From an uncultured Bacteroidales bacterium (GTDB lineage Bacteria > Bacteroidota > Bacteroidia > Bacteroidales > Bacteroidaceae), in contig CACYXI010000012.1 of assembly GCA_902778265.1 (NCBI GenBank), positions 1 through 42,375 on the forward strand: a stretch of 42,375 bases of DNA, in the 5' to 3' direction. The translations under genes and the position numbers were made by a program. The notes beneath the pieces were generated by a model that did no database searches, was not told where the DNA came from, and saw only the letters and a list, made by a program, of their open reading frames with translations. Below, one piece after another: positions 7,392 to 15,188 of this stretch (positions within the stretch are counted from its first letter, which is position 1; each line of letters opens with the position of its first letter).

Positions 7392-8515
7392 AACAGATGT
7401 TTATAGTACCCTTCGAAATACTCTGGCATAGGTTTCGCGAGATCCTTTGAACCGCTGAACTCGTCAGCCATCTTCACAAACAGAGTGTCGTATCTGGCAA
7501 GGATATATAGCGAACCGAGATACTGCAACGTAACCCTGCACTGACGTGTGCCGCGTGTGTTGCGAGCAATATGCAGAAGATCGTCATCCAAGCCCTTGAT
7601 ACCAGAGAAACGGTTATCGTCGAATATACACTTGCGCTTCTCCGCTATCTCCTTTTCCGAAGGCTTCCAATCCTTGTAGTAAAGTGTTTTCGACAATATC
7701 AGCTGATATTTCTCAGCCACCTCTTTCTGTCCGAATATAAGGTTGGTCTCTATAAGTCGCTGAAGCATACGTGGCGAGAGGTTAAACATCTTCTCATTCG
7801 TCTCGAATGCGTAGCGTTGACTCTGCGCAATGTGTCCGAAAGAGAAATACACATCGCTCAATAGTCCTGCCACCTCTGCCGTCTGTATCTGACTCACATA
7901 GATGCTGTTGATGTCCTCCACAGGTTGGTCGAGAAGCTTATCGCCCAACTGTTCCTTCTCTGCCAATGCCATGTTAAGGCTGTTTTGATGCAGAAGGTTG
8001 GTGATGCGCCCATTCTCGTTGCATAGGTCGATAATTTCATCCCATTGGTGGTGGCGAACATAGTTGCTCATGCGCATATACATAAGGCTGCTCTTTGCCC
8101 CATTGTCGCCGATATCGATAAGGTATTTCGGATTTATGTTGCCCATCCAGCTCGTAAGCGATACGGCACTTGCTATGCATATCACCGCGCTGATGATGCT
8201 TGCCATGAGCTTCTTCTTCAGCAAGCGTGTCAGAATGAGGTCAATAATAGCCATATACAGCATCATGACAAGAGTCATCACCGCCGTTCCATGCCAAGGG
8301 TGGGCAAAGAACTGGAGGAAGAAAGCTTTGATGCACCCCATTGCTCCGTACGACGACAGCATCACATCGTAGTAGTCGCTATCGTAGTAGAATGTTCTCC
8401 ATCCCTCGGCATATTGCAGGGCTGGAGTAGCACGGTATAATATAATGGGCAAAATAATAATGACAGCCCCCCATCCCACCAGGGGGGAGTATTTCTTTAT
8501 CGTATTGACGCTCAT
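7379..8515 (-). CDS. DUF6057-like membrane protein
   Basis: A 378-aa protein. Hydrophobic segments lie at about 12-30 (LVGWGAVIIILPIILY), 75-97 (AVMTLVMMLYMAIIDLIL) and 104-125. From about residue 150 the protein is soluble and helical: MSNYVRHHQWDEIIDLCNEN, LHQNSLNMALAEKEQLGDKL and later TPR-like helices (SQRYAFETNEKMFNLSPRML). This resembles the DUF6057 family of Bacteroidetes, which to my recollection has more membrane segments before the RHxxWDxII motif, so this copy may be shortened. Function is unknown. It lies between the hybrid two-component gene (56 bp upstream) and the PD40 lipoprotein, all on the minus strand. Confidence 0.6.
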   Translation of the reverse strand: MSVNTIKKYSPLVGWGAVIIILPIILYRATPALQYAEGWRTFYYDSDYYDVMLSSYGAMGCIKAFFLQFFAHPWHGTAVMTLVMMLYMAIIDLILTRLLKKKLMASIISAVICIASAVSLTSWMGNINPKYLIDIGDNGAKSSLMYMRMSNYVRHHQWDEIIDLCNENGRITNLLHQNSLNMALAEKEQLGDKLLDQPVEDINSIYVSQIQTAEVAGLLSDVYFSFGHIAQSQRYAFETNEKMFNLSPRMLQRLIETNLIFGQKEVAEKYQLILSKTLYYKDWKPSEKEIAEKRKCIFDDNRFSGIKGLDDDLLHIARNTRGTRQCRVTLQYLGSLYILARYDTLFVKMADEFSGSKDLAKPMPEYFEGYYKHLLNEK

Positions 8516-8570
8516 TTCTTTATGTACGTTATATTCCCCATCCCCCCAATAATAGGGAGATGGGGAGTTC
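8461..8570. repeat. C/G-arm palindrome, degenerate
   Basis: AGCCCCCCATCCCACCAGGG at the left and ATCCCCCCAATAATAGGGAG with TGGGGAG at the right. This is a member of the C/G-arm family spanning the junction between the hybrid sensor and the DUF6057-like gene; the start codon of the latter lies inside it. Confidence 0.55.
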
Positions 8571-11500
8571 TTACTGTTCCTTCACATACTCCGATGGTGA
8601 TACTCCGTACAGCTCCTTGAATGCCGTAGAGAAATGGTTCGGAGTGCGGTAGCCCACGAGATACGCAACCTCGGATATTGAGCATTTCTTCTGGCGAAGC
8701 AGCTCGGCTGCCTTGGTAAGACGTATGTTGCGGATATAGTTCGTAGCCGACTGGTTGGTCAGCTCCTTCAGCTTGCGGTAGAGGTGCACACGGCTCAGTC
8801 CTACCTCAGAAGCGAGATACTCGGATGTGAGGTCTGGGTTATCCAGATTGTCGTTGATGCACTTCACCAATCGCTCTAGCAGTTTCTCGTCGGCTGACAG
8901 AATCTCTGGTGTCGTGATCTGATCCGTTGGAAGCTCGTTGCCCTTGAATGTGTTGCGCAGTTTCTCCTGGCGCAACAGTAGGTTGCCGATGAGTGTCTGC
9001 AGCAATGCGAGGTTGAAAGGCTTGGTGACGTATGCGTCTGCCGTTGCCTGAAGTCCCTCTATGCGGTCGCGGTCGCTGCCCTTTGCCGTGAGAAGTATGA
9101 TAGGCAGGTGACTGAAGCGCACGTTCTGACGTATCAGTCGGCACAGCTCAATACCGTCAATCTCAGGCATCATAATATCGCTTACCACGATGTCAATCTT
9201 CTCCTTGTTGAGCATCTGGTATGCCGTCTTGCCGTCGGCACAGTCAATGATGTTGTAGATAGAAGCCAGTTCCTCGCAGAGGAAAGAGCGTATCTCGTCG
9301 TCATCATCAACTATGAGCAGCGTCTTGCGCGATTTCAGCATATTTCGATCGTTGCTTGCGTCAGGAGCTGCAATCACGCTTTCCGTAGCCTCCTGTTCTG
9401 GCAACAGCTTACCAGTTGCAATCTCCGTAGAACCGGTCTTGAGAGGCAGAACAACCGTGAAGCTTGCTCCCTGACATTCAGGATTGTCGCTCACGCTGAT
9501 GCTACCCTTATGAAGCTCCACCAGAGCCTTTACGAGGTTCAGACCTATGCCCGTACCCTTTACGTATTTGCCGTTGGTGCGTACCTGATAGAATCGGGTA
9601 AAGATGTTGCGCTTCTCCTCGTCAGGTATGCCGATGCCCGTGTCGGTCACGTTGAGCAGCAGGTTCACGTCGCTGCCTGCCTTTAGCTCAGTCTTCGGAT
9701 CAAGGTCTATGCTCACCGTCACCTTACCATTCTCCGGAGTATATTTCAGCGCGTTGCTCAAGAGGTTGAGCAGAATCTTCTCGAAGCAGTCGGTATCAAG
9801 CATCACGTTTACGTGTCCGTTGGTGTTGTCTATCAGCGTGAGTGTCTGCCTCCTGCTCTGCGCAATATCCTCGGTATATGCCACCACTCCCTTCACGAAT
9901 GGACTCAGAGCTACGTCCGTGCAGTTCAGTTCCATCTTGCCGCGATCAATCTTACGCAGGTCCATAATCTGATCCGTGAGTCGCAGCAGTCGGTCGGCAT
10001 TACGGCTCATAGTGTTGTACAGGCGCTGTCGCTCATCGTCATGATCGGTAGTCATGAGCTTCTGCAATGGTGTGGAAATGAGGGTGATAGGAGTGCGCAG
10101 GTCGTGTACGATGTTCATGAAGAACTGCAACTTATGCTCCTTTGCCTCCTCCTCGCGCTGATGCTCGCGGATGCTGCGGTGTAGCTTGCGGCGGCGGCGT
10201 ATCTCGATAAGCGTCATATACACCACGCTTGCGAATATTATAAGCCAGATGAGCAATGCCCACCATCTCAGATACCATGGGTAGGCTATGTAGATGCAAG
10301 TCTCCGTTATCTCCGAGTCGTGACCGTCAATGATGGTTTTGGTGTAGAGCACGTGGTTACCGCTCGATACACCGTTGAACACCACGCGGTTCTGTGGCAT
10401 AGGTAACGTCTCCCAGTTGCCGTTGTCAAGCTTGTAGCTGTATGCTATGCGGTGCGTCATATAAAGAGGTAGTGCGGCAAACTCCACGGTGAACGTGTTG
10501 TCGTCGGCCTCAAGATTGTATGCCATAGCATTGTCAGGACCTATGAATCGCTCGTTGGCACGCAGAGCAACAACGCGTGTAGTGCACTTGGTGCTCCTCT
10601 CGCCTATGTGGTTAGGGTAGAAGAAGGTGATACCATTGATGCCACCAAACCACAGTCGGCCGTCGTGCGAGCGGAGGCACGCATTCTTGTAGAACTCATT
10701 GCCCTGCAGTCCGTCGCGTGAGGTGAATGTCTCGCTTGTGTTGTCCTTCAGGTTGAAGCGCACCAGTCCTGTGCTCGTACTGAGCCACAGATGCCCGTCG
10801 TTGCCCATCTGCACGGCGTATATAGAACTGTTAGGCAATCCGTTCTTCTTCGTAATAGAGCGCAGCTTGTCGGTGTTGGTGTCGAGCAGCGTCACGCCCT
10901 TCGATGTGGCGAAGCCTAGCGTGTGGGCGTCGATGCGTATGATGCTGTATATAATCTCCGACTCGCCTATGCGGTGCGTCGTCTTCTTGGCATCGCCCGG
11001 CTTGAACCATACTACGCCGTCGTACGTACCGGTATATATTCGGTCGGTGTTGCGGTCGTAGAATATAGAGTTAGTCCATCGCGTGCCGTCCTTATCCATA
11101 TATTGCGTCATCACGTTGCGCTGAGCATCATAGCGAATGATACCCTTGCCCATCGTTGCCGCCCATATCGTTCCGCGCATATCCTCTATAAAGCCATATA
11201 CGCTCGTCTTTCTGCCAGGCAGTCCCTCTATCGATACATAGTTTGCCTTACCCGTGGTAGGGTTGAACGTACCGCAGCCACGACTATACGATCCGAACCA
11301 AAGTCTGTTCTTTGAGTCGCAGAACAAGCCCTGTATTGTCGTTGGCAGATCTTCCGTGCCGGTGCCGAGGCGGAACTTGGCAAACTGCTTAAAGTCGGGT
11401 GTTATGCCATACAGGCCTCCGTTATCGGTACATACCCATATCTTCTTGTCGCCTGTCTCAATGATAGAGGTCACGCAGCGGTCGCCTATCAGGTCATACT

Positions 11501-12527
11501 TCTGCGAGCGGCGACCTATGTAGCCGAATGGTGCCGAGCTGTGCGATGCCATGAACACACCCTTCTGATACAGAGCCATCCAAATATCGCCATAACGGTT
11601 CACGTAGAGCGAGTGCGCCTTTTGTGATGAAATATCCACGAACGGATCATCAAACTGATGCGACATCACGAACTCATGCGTGCGTATGTTGAACAGCATC
11701 ACGCCGTTGCCGTCCGTGGCAATGCAGAGATTGTCAGAATTTGGCATCGTCTTCACGTCGCGAATCTTCAGTACCCCCTCCGTACCCTTCACCAGGTCGA
11801 AGTGGCGCGTCTTTGCATTATAGTAGTATAAGCCAGACTCTACGTCGCCTGCATACAGCAGTCCGTCATGTCCCACGCACAGGCTTGAGAAGTTGTACTC
11901 CGAGCCGTCATAGTTCCTCACGTGGTGCAGCTTGCCCTTGGTGTCGGCATACATCACACCGTCAGCCTGTCGCTCAAGCCAGATACTGCCGTCGGGTGTG
12001 CGTGCCACGCGGTGTATGTCGTGCGTATTGCCCGTAAAGGGATTCTTCTTCACCGTTATCTCACCGTTCTTGTCCACCAGCAGCGTAAAGGCATTAGTGC
12101 CGCCGAGGAAGAACTCACCATCGGCAAGTCTCAGGATGGCATTCACGTTGCCCATCGACACGCCGATGCTCTCGGTCGAGATGCGAGGTGAGAAGTCGTC
12201 GGTCTGTATGCGATACACCTGTGCACCGTTGATAGTGCCTATCACCACGTTGCCCACCGAGTCGGCGCACACCGTGCGAATGAAGTTATGGCTCAGAGAG
12301 TGTGGATTATTCGGGATGTTGCGGTAGGTAACGAATCGTGCACCGTTATACTTGCACAGTCCGTCCTCCGTTGCCACCCATATCATTCCGTGGCGGTCCT
12401 CCTCAATCTTGTTTACAAGACTGTTAGGCAGGTCGGCATCGGAGGTAAAAAGCATGTTAAACTGCGCATTGGCTGCCATCGCGGTCAGTGCCAGTAAGGA
12501 TGTTGTCAGGATAGTCTTCTTTAACAT
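8571..12527 (-). CDS. Hybrid two-component system sensor-regulator (HTCS)
   Basis: A 1318-aa one-protein signalling system. In order: signal peptide (1-22); two seven-bladed sensor propellers (about 25-640, repeated DGxIW/GxxW blades); Y_Y_Y domain (about 680-748); membrane helix (about 753-775); HisKA with phospho-His808 in NIVHDLRTP; HATPase (N-box NLLSNALKY, G-boxes DTGIGIP and GTGIGLNL); receiver domain with VDDDDEIR and phospho-Asp1117 in VVSDIMMPEIDG; AraC HTH (about 1215-1318, ending VGYRTPNHFS and GVSPSEYV). In Bacteroidetes such proteins sense oligosaccharides in the periplasm and switch on the matching utilisation genes. Usually SusC/SusD genes lie beside the sensor; here there is no SusD and the DNA upstream is 2.6 kb without genes. 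All catalytic motifs are present, so the protein should be active; its ligand cannot be read from sequence. Confidence 0.95.
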   Translation of the reverse strand: MLKKTILTTSLLALTAMAANAQFNMLFTSDADLPNSLVNKIEEDRHGMIWVATEDGLCKYNGARFVTYRNIPNNPHSLSHNFIRTVCADSVGNVVIGTINGAQVYRIQTDDFSPRISTESIGVSMGNVNAILRLADGEFFLGGTNAFTLLVDKNGEITVKKNPFTGNTHDIHRVARTPDGSIWLERQADGVMYADTKGKLHHVRNYDGSEYNFSSLCVGHDGLLYAGDVESGLYYYNAKTRHFDLVKGTEGVLKIRDVKTMPNSDNLCIATDGNGVMLFNIRTHEFVMSHQFDDPFVDISSQKAHSLYVNRYGDIWMALYQKGVFMASHSSAPFGYIGRRSQKYDLIGDRCVTSIIETGDKKIWVCTDNGGLYGITPDFKQFAKFRLGTGTEDLPTTIQGLFCDSKNRLWFGSYSRGCGTFNPTTGKANYVSIEGLPGRKTSVYGFIEDMRGTIWAATMGKGIIRYDAQRNVMTQYMDKDGTRWTNSIFYDRNTDRIYTGTYDGVVWFKPGDAKKTTHRIGESEIIYSIIRIDAHTLGFATSKGVTLLDTNTDKLRSITKKNGLPNSSIYAVQMGNDGHLWLSTSTGLVRFNLKDNTSETFTSRDGLQGNEFYKNACLRSHDGRLWFGGINGITFFYPNHIGERSTKCTTRVVALRANERFIGPDNAMAYNLEADDNTFTVEFAALPLYMTHRIAYSYKLDNGNWETLPMPQNRVVFNGVSSGNHVLYTKTIIDGHDSEITETCIYIAYPWYLRWWALLIWLIIFASVVYMTLIEIRRRRKLHRSIREHQREEEAKEHKLQFFMNIVHDLRTPITLISTPLQKLMTTDHDDERQRLYNTMSRNADRLLRLTDQIMDLRKIDRGKMELNCTDVALSPFVKGVVAYTEDIAQSRRQTLTLIDNTNGHVNVMLDTDCFEKILLNLLSNALKYTPENGKVTVSIDLDPKTELKAGSDVNLLLNVTDTGIGIPDEEKRNIFTRFYQVRTNGKYVKGTGIGLNLVKALVELHKGSISVSDNPECQGASFTVVLPLKTGSTEIATGKLLPEQEATESVIAAPDASNDRNMLKSRKTLLIVDDDDEIRSFLCEELASIYNIIDCADGKTAYQMLNKEKIDIVVSDIMMPEIDGIELCRLIRQNVRFSHLPIILLTAKGSDRDRIEGLQATADAYVTKPFNLALLQTLIGNLLLRQEKLRNTFKGNELPTDQITTPEILSADEKLLERLVKCINDNLDNPDLTSEYLASEVGLSRVHLYRKLKELTNQSATNYIRNIRLTKAAELLRQKKCSISEVAYLVGYRTPNHFSTAFKELYGVSPSEYVKEQ

Positions 12528-12679
12528 TTCAAATGTTTTAGGTAGTTGTTTCGATTAAGGGGTTCCTTAGCACGGATAACACAGACTTTTTTTATTTCTT
12601 CCTGTCTGTTCCGCGTTTTTTCCGTGTCCTGTTTTCTCAAATAAAAAAAAGAGACATCGGAATATAATTTTTGCGAGTA

Positions 12680-12711
12680 CAAAAGTATAAAAAAAAAATG
12701 ACACTACCAAG
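12680..12711 (-). promoter_or_regulatory. Promoter of the HTCS gene
   Basis: Minus strand: CTTG (12711-12708, one mismatch to TTTG), a 20-bp T-rich spacer, then TACTTTTG (12687-12680). This leaves a leader of about 145 nt before the ATG at 12527. Confidence 0.65.
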
Positions 12712-12735
12712 AAAAAAGTGCTAAAAAAATCCCAT

Positions 12736-12750
12736 TCTCGCTATGCGAGA
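12736..12750. terminator. Small perfect hairpin
   Basis: TCTCGC, loop TAT, GCGAGA; followed by TGAAAAAAC. It lies upstream of the HTCS promoter. It has no T-run on the plus side but is preceded by A7, i.e. a T-run on the minus strand. It could insulate the HTCS promoter from read-through; weak. Confidence 0.35.
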
Positions 12751-12760
12751 TGAAAAAACA

Positions 12761-12905
12761 CTAATTATCAATTACTAATTACGAATTACCTGTTTAGCTT
12801 CTGACGCTTAATGAATGGGCGAAAAAAGTAACTAGGTAATTAGTAATTTGTAATTCGTAATTGTAATAGGGTATTACTAAAAATTACTTGACCACTTGAC
12901 CAAAA
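12761..12905. repeat. Left copy of a 145-bp inverted pair (AATTAC heptads plus TTGACCAC octads)
   Basis: Degenerate heptads (TAATTAC, GAATTAC) lead to CCTGTTTAGC, core CTTAATGAATGGGCGAAAAA, then GTAACTAGGTAATTAGTAAT, and finally GGGTATTACTAAAAATTAC and TTGACCACTTGACCA. The reverse complement lies at 15031-15187 with roughly 90% identity by eye. A third, same-orientation core is at 17803-17940. So one composite unit occurs on both sides of a 2.1-kb gene-free segment. Confidence 0.85.
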
Positions 12906-12921
12906 AGTTCAATCTGTACGG

Positions 12922-13055
12922 ATAAAAAGCCTTGTAAAGGCGCAATAATATAGGCATGGGTATAACCCATGTGTCATTATTCTCCATATCCAATAGCGCC
13001 GTAGGTTCGATATAATTTCATGTGATTATCCGTTAATACGTGACATGTGGAAATT
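12922..13055. repeat. REP-like hairpin cluster A
   Basis: A chain of small hairpins: AGCCTTGTAAAGGC, then GGCATGGGTATAACCCATG and GCGCCGTAGGTTCG, ending ATATAATTTCATGTG. The cluster at 14598 has the same order and spacing. The outer flanks GTACGGATAA and TTATCCGTTAATAC form locus-specific complementary arms. These resemble the repetitive extragenic palindromes known from Bacteroidetes, often mobilised by RAYT transposases; no such gene is in the window. Confidence 0.75.
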
Positions 13056-13600
13056 CATTTTTCGCAAAAATCTTTGACTTTGACTTGTGTTTTGACCACC
13101 ACTAATTCATTACTGTGGTCAACTAAATTCACTCGTACAGGTCGAAAAATCTTCACATATTATCTTTAATTATTATTCAAAAATGTTCAATTGTGTTGTA
13201 TCCGTTTTAATACGAAAAGGAAATATTTTTGCATGGTATTTTCAATCGTTGAATAGTAATAAAATGATATTTATGCAATAGATTGCATAATTGCTCTTAT
13301 GATATATTTTCTCCGTATGGTGATAAATGTACTAAAATGTGTTAACAATATAATTCGTTGATTTTCAACGTACAATGAATTCTGTAATTTAAGCATTACA
13401 TCTAAACAAATTGACCATGTCACAAAATACATGTTGGAATTCGCTGTATATCAACAGAATATAGCATAGTATCTGTGATTAACGTTCGTTAGTACATTTA
13501 TCACCATACGGAATATATTTTTGCCAATCTTGTAAAATGTCTTCTCGTTTATAATCGTTGGTTTTGAGGATTTTGGATAAGTGTACTAAGCGTAGCGAAG
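13056..13600. other. Gene-free AT-rich stretch rich in inverted repeats
   Basis: No coding frame is convincing. It contains a perfect palindrome TTATGCAAT-AG-ATTGCATAA (13271-13290), a perfect 23-bp inverted repeat pair (13312-13334 and 13490-13512), CGTTGATTTTCAACG (13365-13379), and two TATTTTTG boxes pointing right (about 13227 and 13515) that lack good -33 partners. Confidence 0.6.
13312..13512. repeat. Perfect 23-bp inverted repeats flanking 155 bp
   Basis: Bases 13312-13334 (starting TCCGTATGGTG) are exactly complementary to 13490-13512 (ending CACCATACGGA). The enclosed 155 bp contain further partial symmetry (GAATTC with flanks on both sides). Size and geometry resemble invertible promoter segments of Bacteroidales, but no strong promoter is visible inside and the nearest downstream gene (HTCS, minus strand) is about 790 bp away. 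Confidence 0.7.
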
Positions 13601-13689
13601 ACCCACCCCAACCCTCCCCAAGGGAGGGGCGTTAGATTGTGTTAATGTATATAAAAACTCCCTCCCTTGGGGAGGGTTGGGGTGGGTCT
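13600..13689. repeat. C/G-arm palindrome
   Basis: Left arm GACCCACCCCAACCCTCCCC followed by AAGGGAGGGG; right arm CTCCCTCCCTTGGGGAGGGT followed by TGGGGTGGGTC; core of about 30 bp ending TATATAAAAA. Near-identical arms recur at 23860-24051 and 26050-26127, and a similar core (ATACTATATAAAGACT type) recurs at 17640, 24010 and 26080. Confidence 0.85.
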
Positions 13690-13743
13690 GAGTCTGGGTC
13701 TGCTTTTGAGTGCTTATCAGGACTATAGGTCTTTTACTTTTTG

Positions 13744-13901
13744 CATGGTCAAATGGTCAAGTGGTCAAGTATTTTATACATAACCCCTTTTCCCACCTTT
13801 CAACCTCTATAATAATAATTAATTATTATTATTATAGATTATAATGCCGAGAAAAACAGGGTATTACAAAAAAATACTTGACCACTTGACCACTAGACCA
13901 T
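13744..13901. repeat. Large palindrome with TTGACCAC octad arms and an AT hairpin
   Basis: The left arm ATGGTCAAATGGTCAAGTGG matches the right arm CTTGACCACTTGACCACTAG in inverted orientation, each a tandem of 8-9 bp units. In the middle an AT-only hairpin (13811-13837) of TAATAATAATT and its complement. The same octad arm occurs at 12888 and 15036. An analogous layout with different arms is at 28499-28653. Confidence 0.8.
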
Positions 13902-14162
13902 CGTACTGGAAAAGTATGAGCGAAATGTTAATGGATTTTAACACTTCAACTTCATAACTTTTTGAAATACAATAACATAACACATTTTAACTAGTAATCT
14001 GACCGTCATTTTTTTGATTTTTCTTGTGTATGACAATTTAATTGCGTACCTTTGCACTCAGATGATTGAAGAGCGAAGACTGAAGACGGTTTCGCTCGAC
14101 GACCGAGGGGCCAGTCAATTTTGGTTTGTGCTTTCCAATCAAAGGCCACGAAAGGAAAGACA

Positions 14163-14278
14163 AATGAAAAATTGAACAATGAAAAATCATAAAATACAGG
14201 TCACGATTCCCAATCAAAGGCCAAGAACGGAAATAGTAATTTGTATCTTTCATTTTTCACTTTCATTTTTTCATTTAA
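14163..14278. repeat. A/T-arm palindrome with GGCCTTTGATTGG-type core
   Basis: Arms of TGAAAAA heptads; core CCCAATCAAAGGCCAAGAAC followed by GGAAATAGT. A core-like copy lies just upstream at 14139-14159 (CCAATCAAAGGCCACGAAAGG) and an inverted one at 28283-28309. A 71-codon frame over this segment is repeat-derived and not annotated. Confidence 0.75.
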
Positions 14279-14319
14279 ACCACAAATCCGCTTCTCTTCC
14301 ACTTCTAATTTGCTTCTAA

Positions 14320-14360
14320 TCCCAGTAGCCCCCCAGCCCCCCCAAGGGGGAGTTTGTTAG
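14320..14360. repeat. Half of a C/G-arm palindrome
   Basis: Contains CCCCCCAGCCCCCCCAAGGG followed by GGAGTTTGTTAGATAGTACT. It has the left arm and start of the core of the C/G family but no right arm nearby, so it is a solo or decayed copy. Confidence 0.6.
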
Positions 14361-14559
14361 ATAGTACTGCAGGCTATCAGAGCAAACAAAGGGGTAAGGG
14401 ACATGAGGATAGTGAAAGGCTATACGCTCCAAACTATACTCTGGCGGTGGCGGAAATGATAGTCTCTAACGAGGCTTGATTTGGAAAGTAAATTGGGGGT
14501 AAATTAAGCCAGTAAATTATATCAGTAAATTAAATTTTTGGAAATTTAAATTTCTCCAA

Positions 14560-14850
14560 AGGATTAATTTATTCAATGTGGTGATTGGTTCCCGAAAAAG
14601 CCTTGTAAAGGCGGAATAATATAGGCGTGGGTGCAACCCACGTTACATAAAACATCATTCCCCAAGAGCGCCGTAGGTGCGATATAATTTCATATCATGC
14701 TCAGAAACATAGAATTATGTCGCCCTGACAGGGCTTTAGCCCTCAAAATAAACAATAGATAGGGTTACACCCTAATCCTATAATATGCCGTCCTTGCAGG
14801 ACTTACAAGATGCTTTCGGGAATTTATCAGCACATTGAGTTAATTTACCG
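14560..14850. repeat. REP-like hairpin cluster B
   Basis: Six hairpins in a row: AGCCTTGTAAAGGC; GGCGTGGGTGCAACCCACG; GCGCCGTAGGTGCG; CGCCCTGACAGGGC; AGGGTTACACCCTA; GTCCTTGCAGGAC. The first three match cluster A. The flanks (TCAATGTGGTGATTGG then TTCCCGAAA on the left; TTTCGGGAA then TTATCAGCACATTGA on the right) form imperfect complementary arms of about 30 bp that differ from cluster A's arms. Confidence 0.8.
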
Positions 14851-14859
14851 AGATTAGGA

Positions 14860-15030
14860 TGTTCCGCGAAGATGGGCTGAACGTTGAATAGGTCGACGGC
14901 TGAAGGGAAAGCCAAAGCCCCCAAGTACATACTAACTACAAAGTACCATAGAGCGATGCCCTATGCTTTGTGCTGTTGGCCCTTCAGGCCGTTTTTAAAT
15001 CTCTTAATTTCTTAATCTCTTAATCTCAAA
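14860..15030. other. Gene-free remainder before the right inverted copy
   Basis: Contains CGACGGCTGAAGGGAAAGCC, which recurs near 28208 as CGGCGGCTGAAGGGAAAGCC, the hairpin GGCCCTTCAGGCC (14978-14990), and short TCTTAAT repeats. Nothing coding is seen. Confidence 0.5.
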
Positions 15031-15187
15031 ATTTTGGTCAAGTGGTCTAGTGGTCAAGTAATTTTTAGTAATACCCTATTATATAAAGTACGAATTACCA
15101 ATTACTAATTACCTAGTTACTTTTTTCGTCCATTAAGTAAGCGACAGATGCTAAACAGGTAATTCGTAATTAGTAATTCGTAATTCT
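15031..15187. repeat. Right copy of the 145-bp inverted pair
   Basis: The reverse complement of 12761-12905: TTGGTCAAGTGGTCTAGTGG, then AGTAATACCC, GAATTAC heptads, CCTAGTTAC, core TTTTTTCGTCCATTAAGTAA, then CTAAACAGGTAATTCG. It has one extra octad and a few substitutions. It abuts the 3' end of the TonB receptor gene. Confidence 0.85.
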
Positions 15188-15188
15188 C

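Noticed and set aside
14038-14253. 71-codon minus-strand frame in the gene-free region
   Set aside because: It is made of palindrome arms and cores (two copies of the same repeated peptide WPLIG), with no family similarity or promoter.
12922-14850. Replication origin
   Set aside because: AT-rich and palindromic, but no cluster of DnaA boxes (TTATCCACA) and no dnaA/dnaN neighbours.
12528-15188. Insertion sequence or transposon
   Set aside because: Inverted copies flank the region, but there is no transposase frame, no clear target-site duplication, and the flanking repeats belong to a family found elsewhere as single copies.
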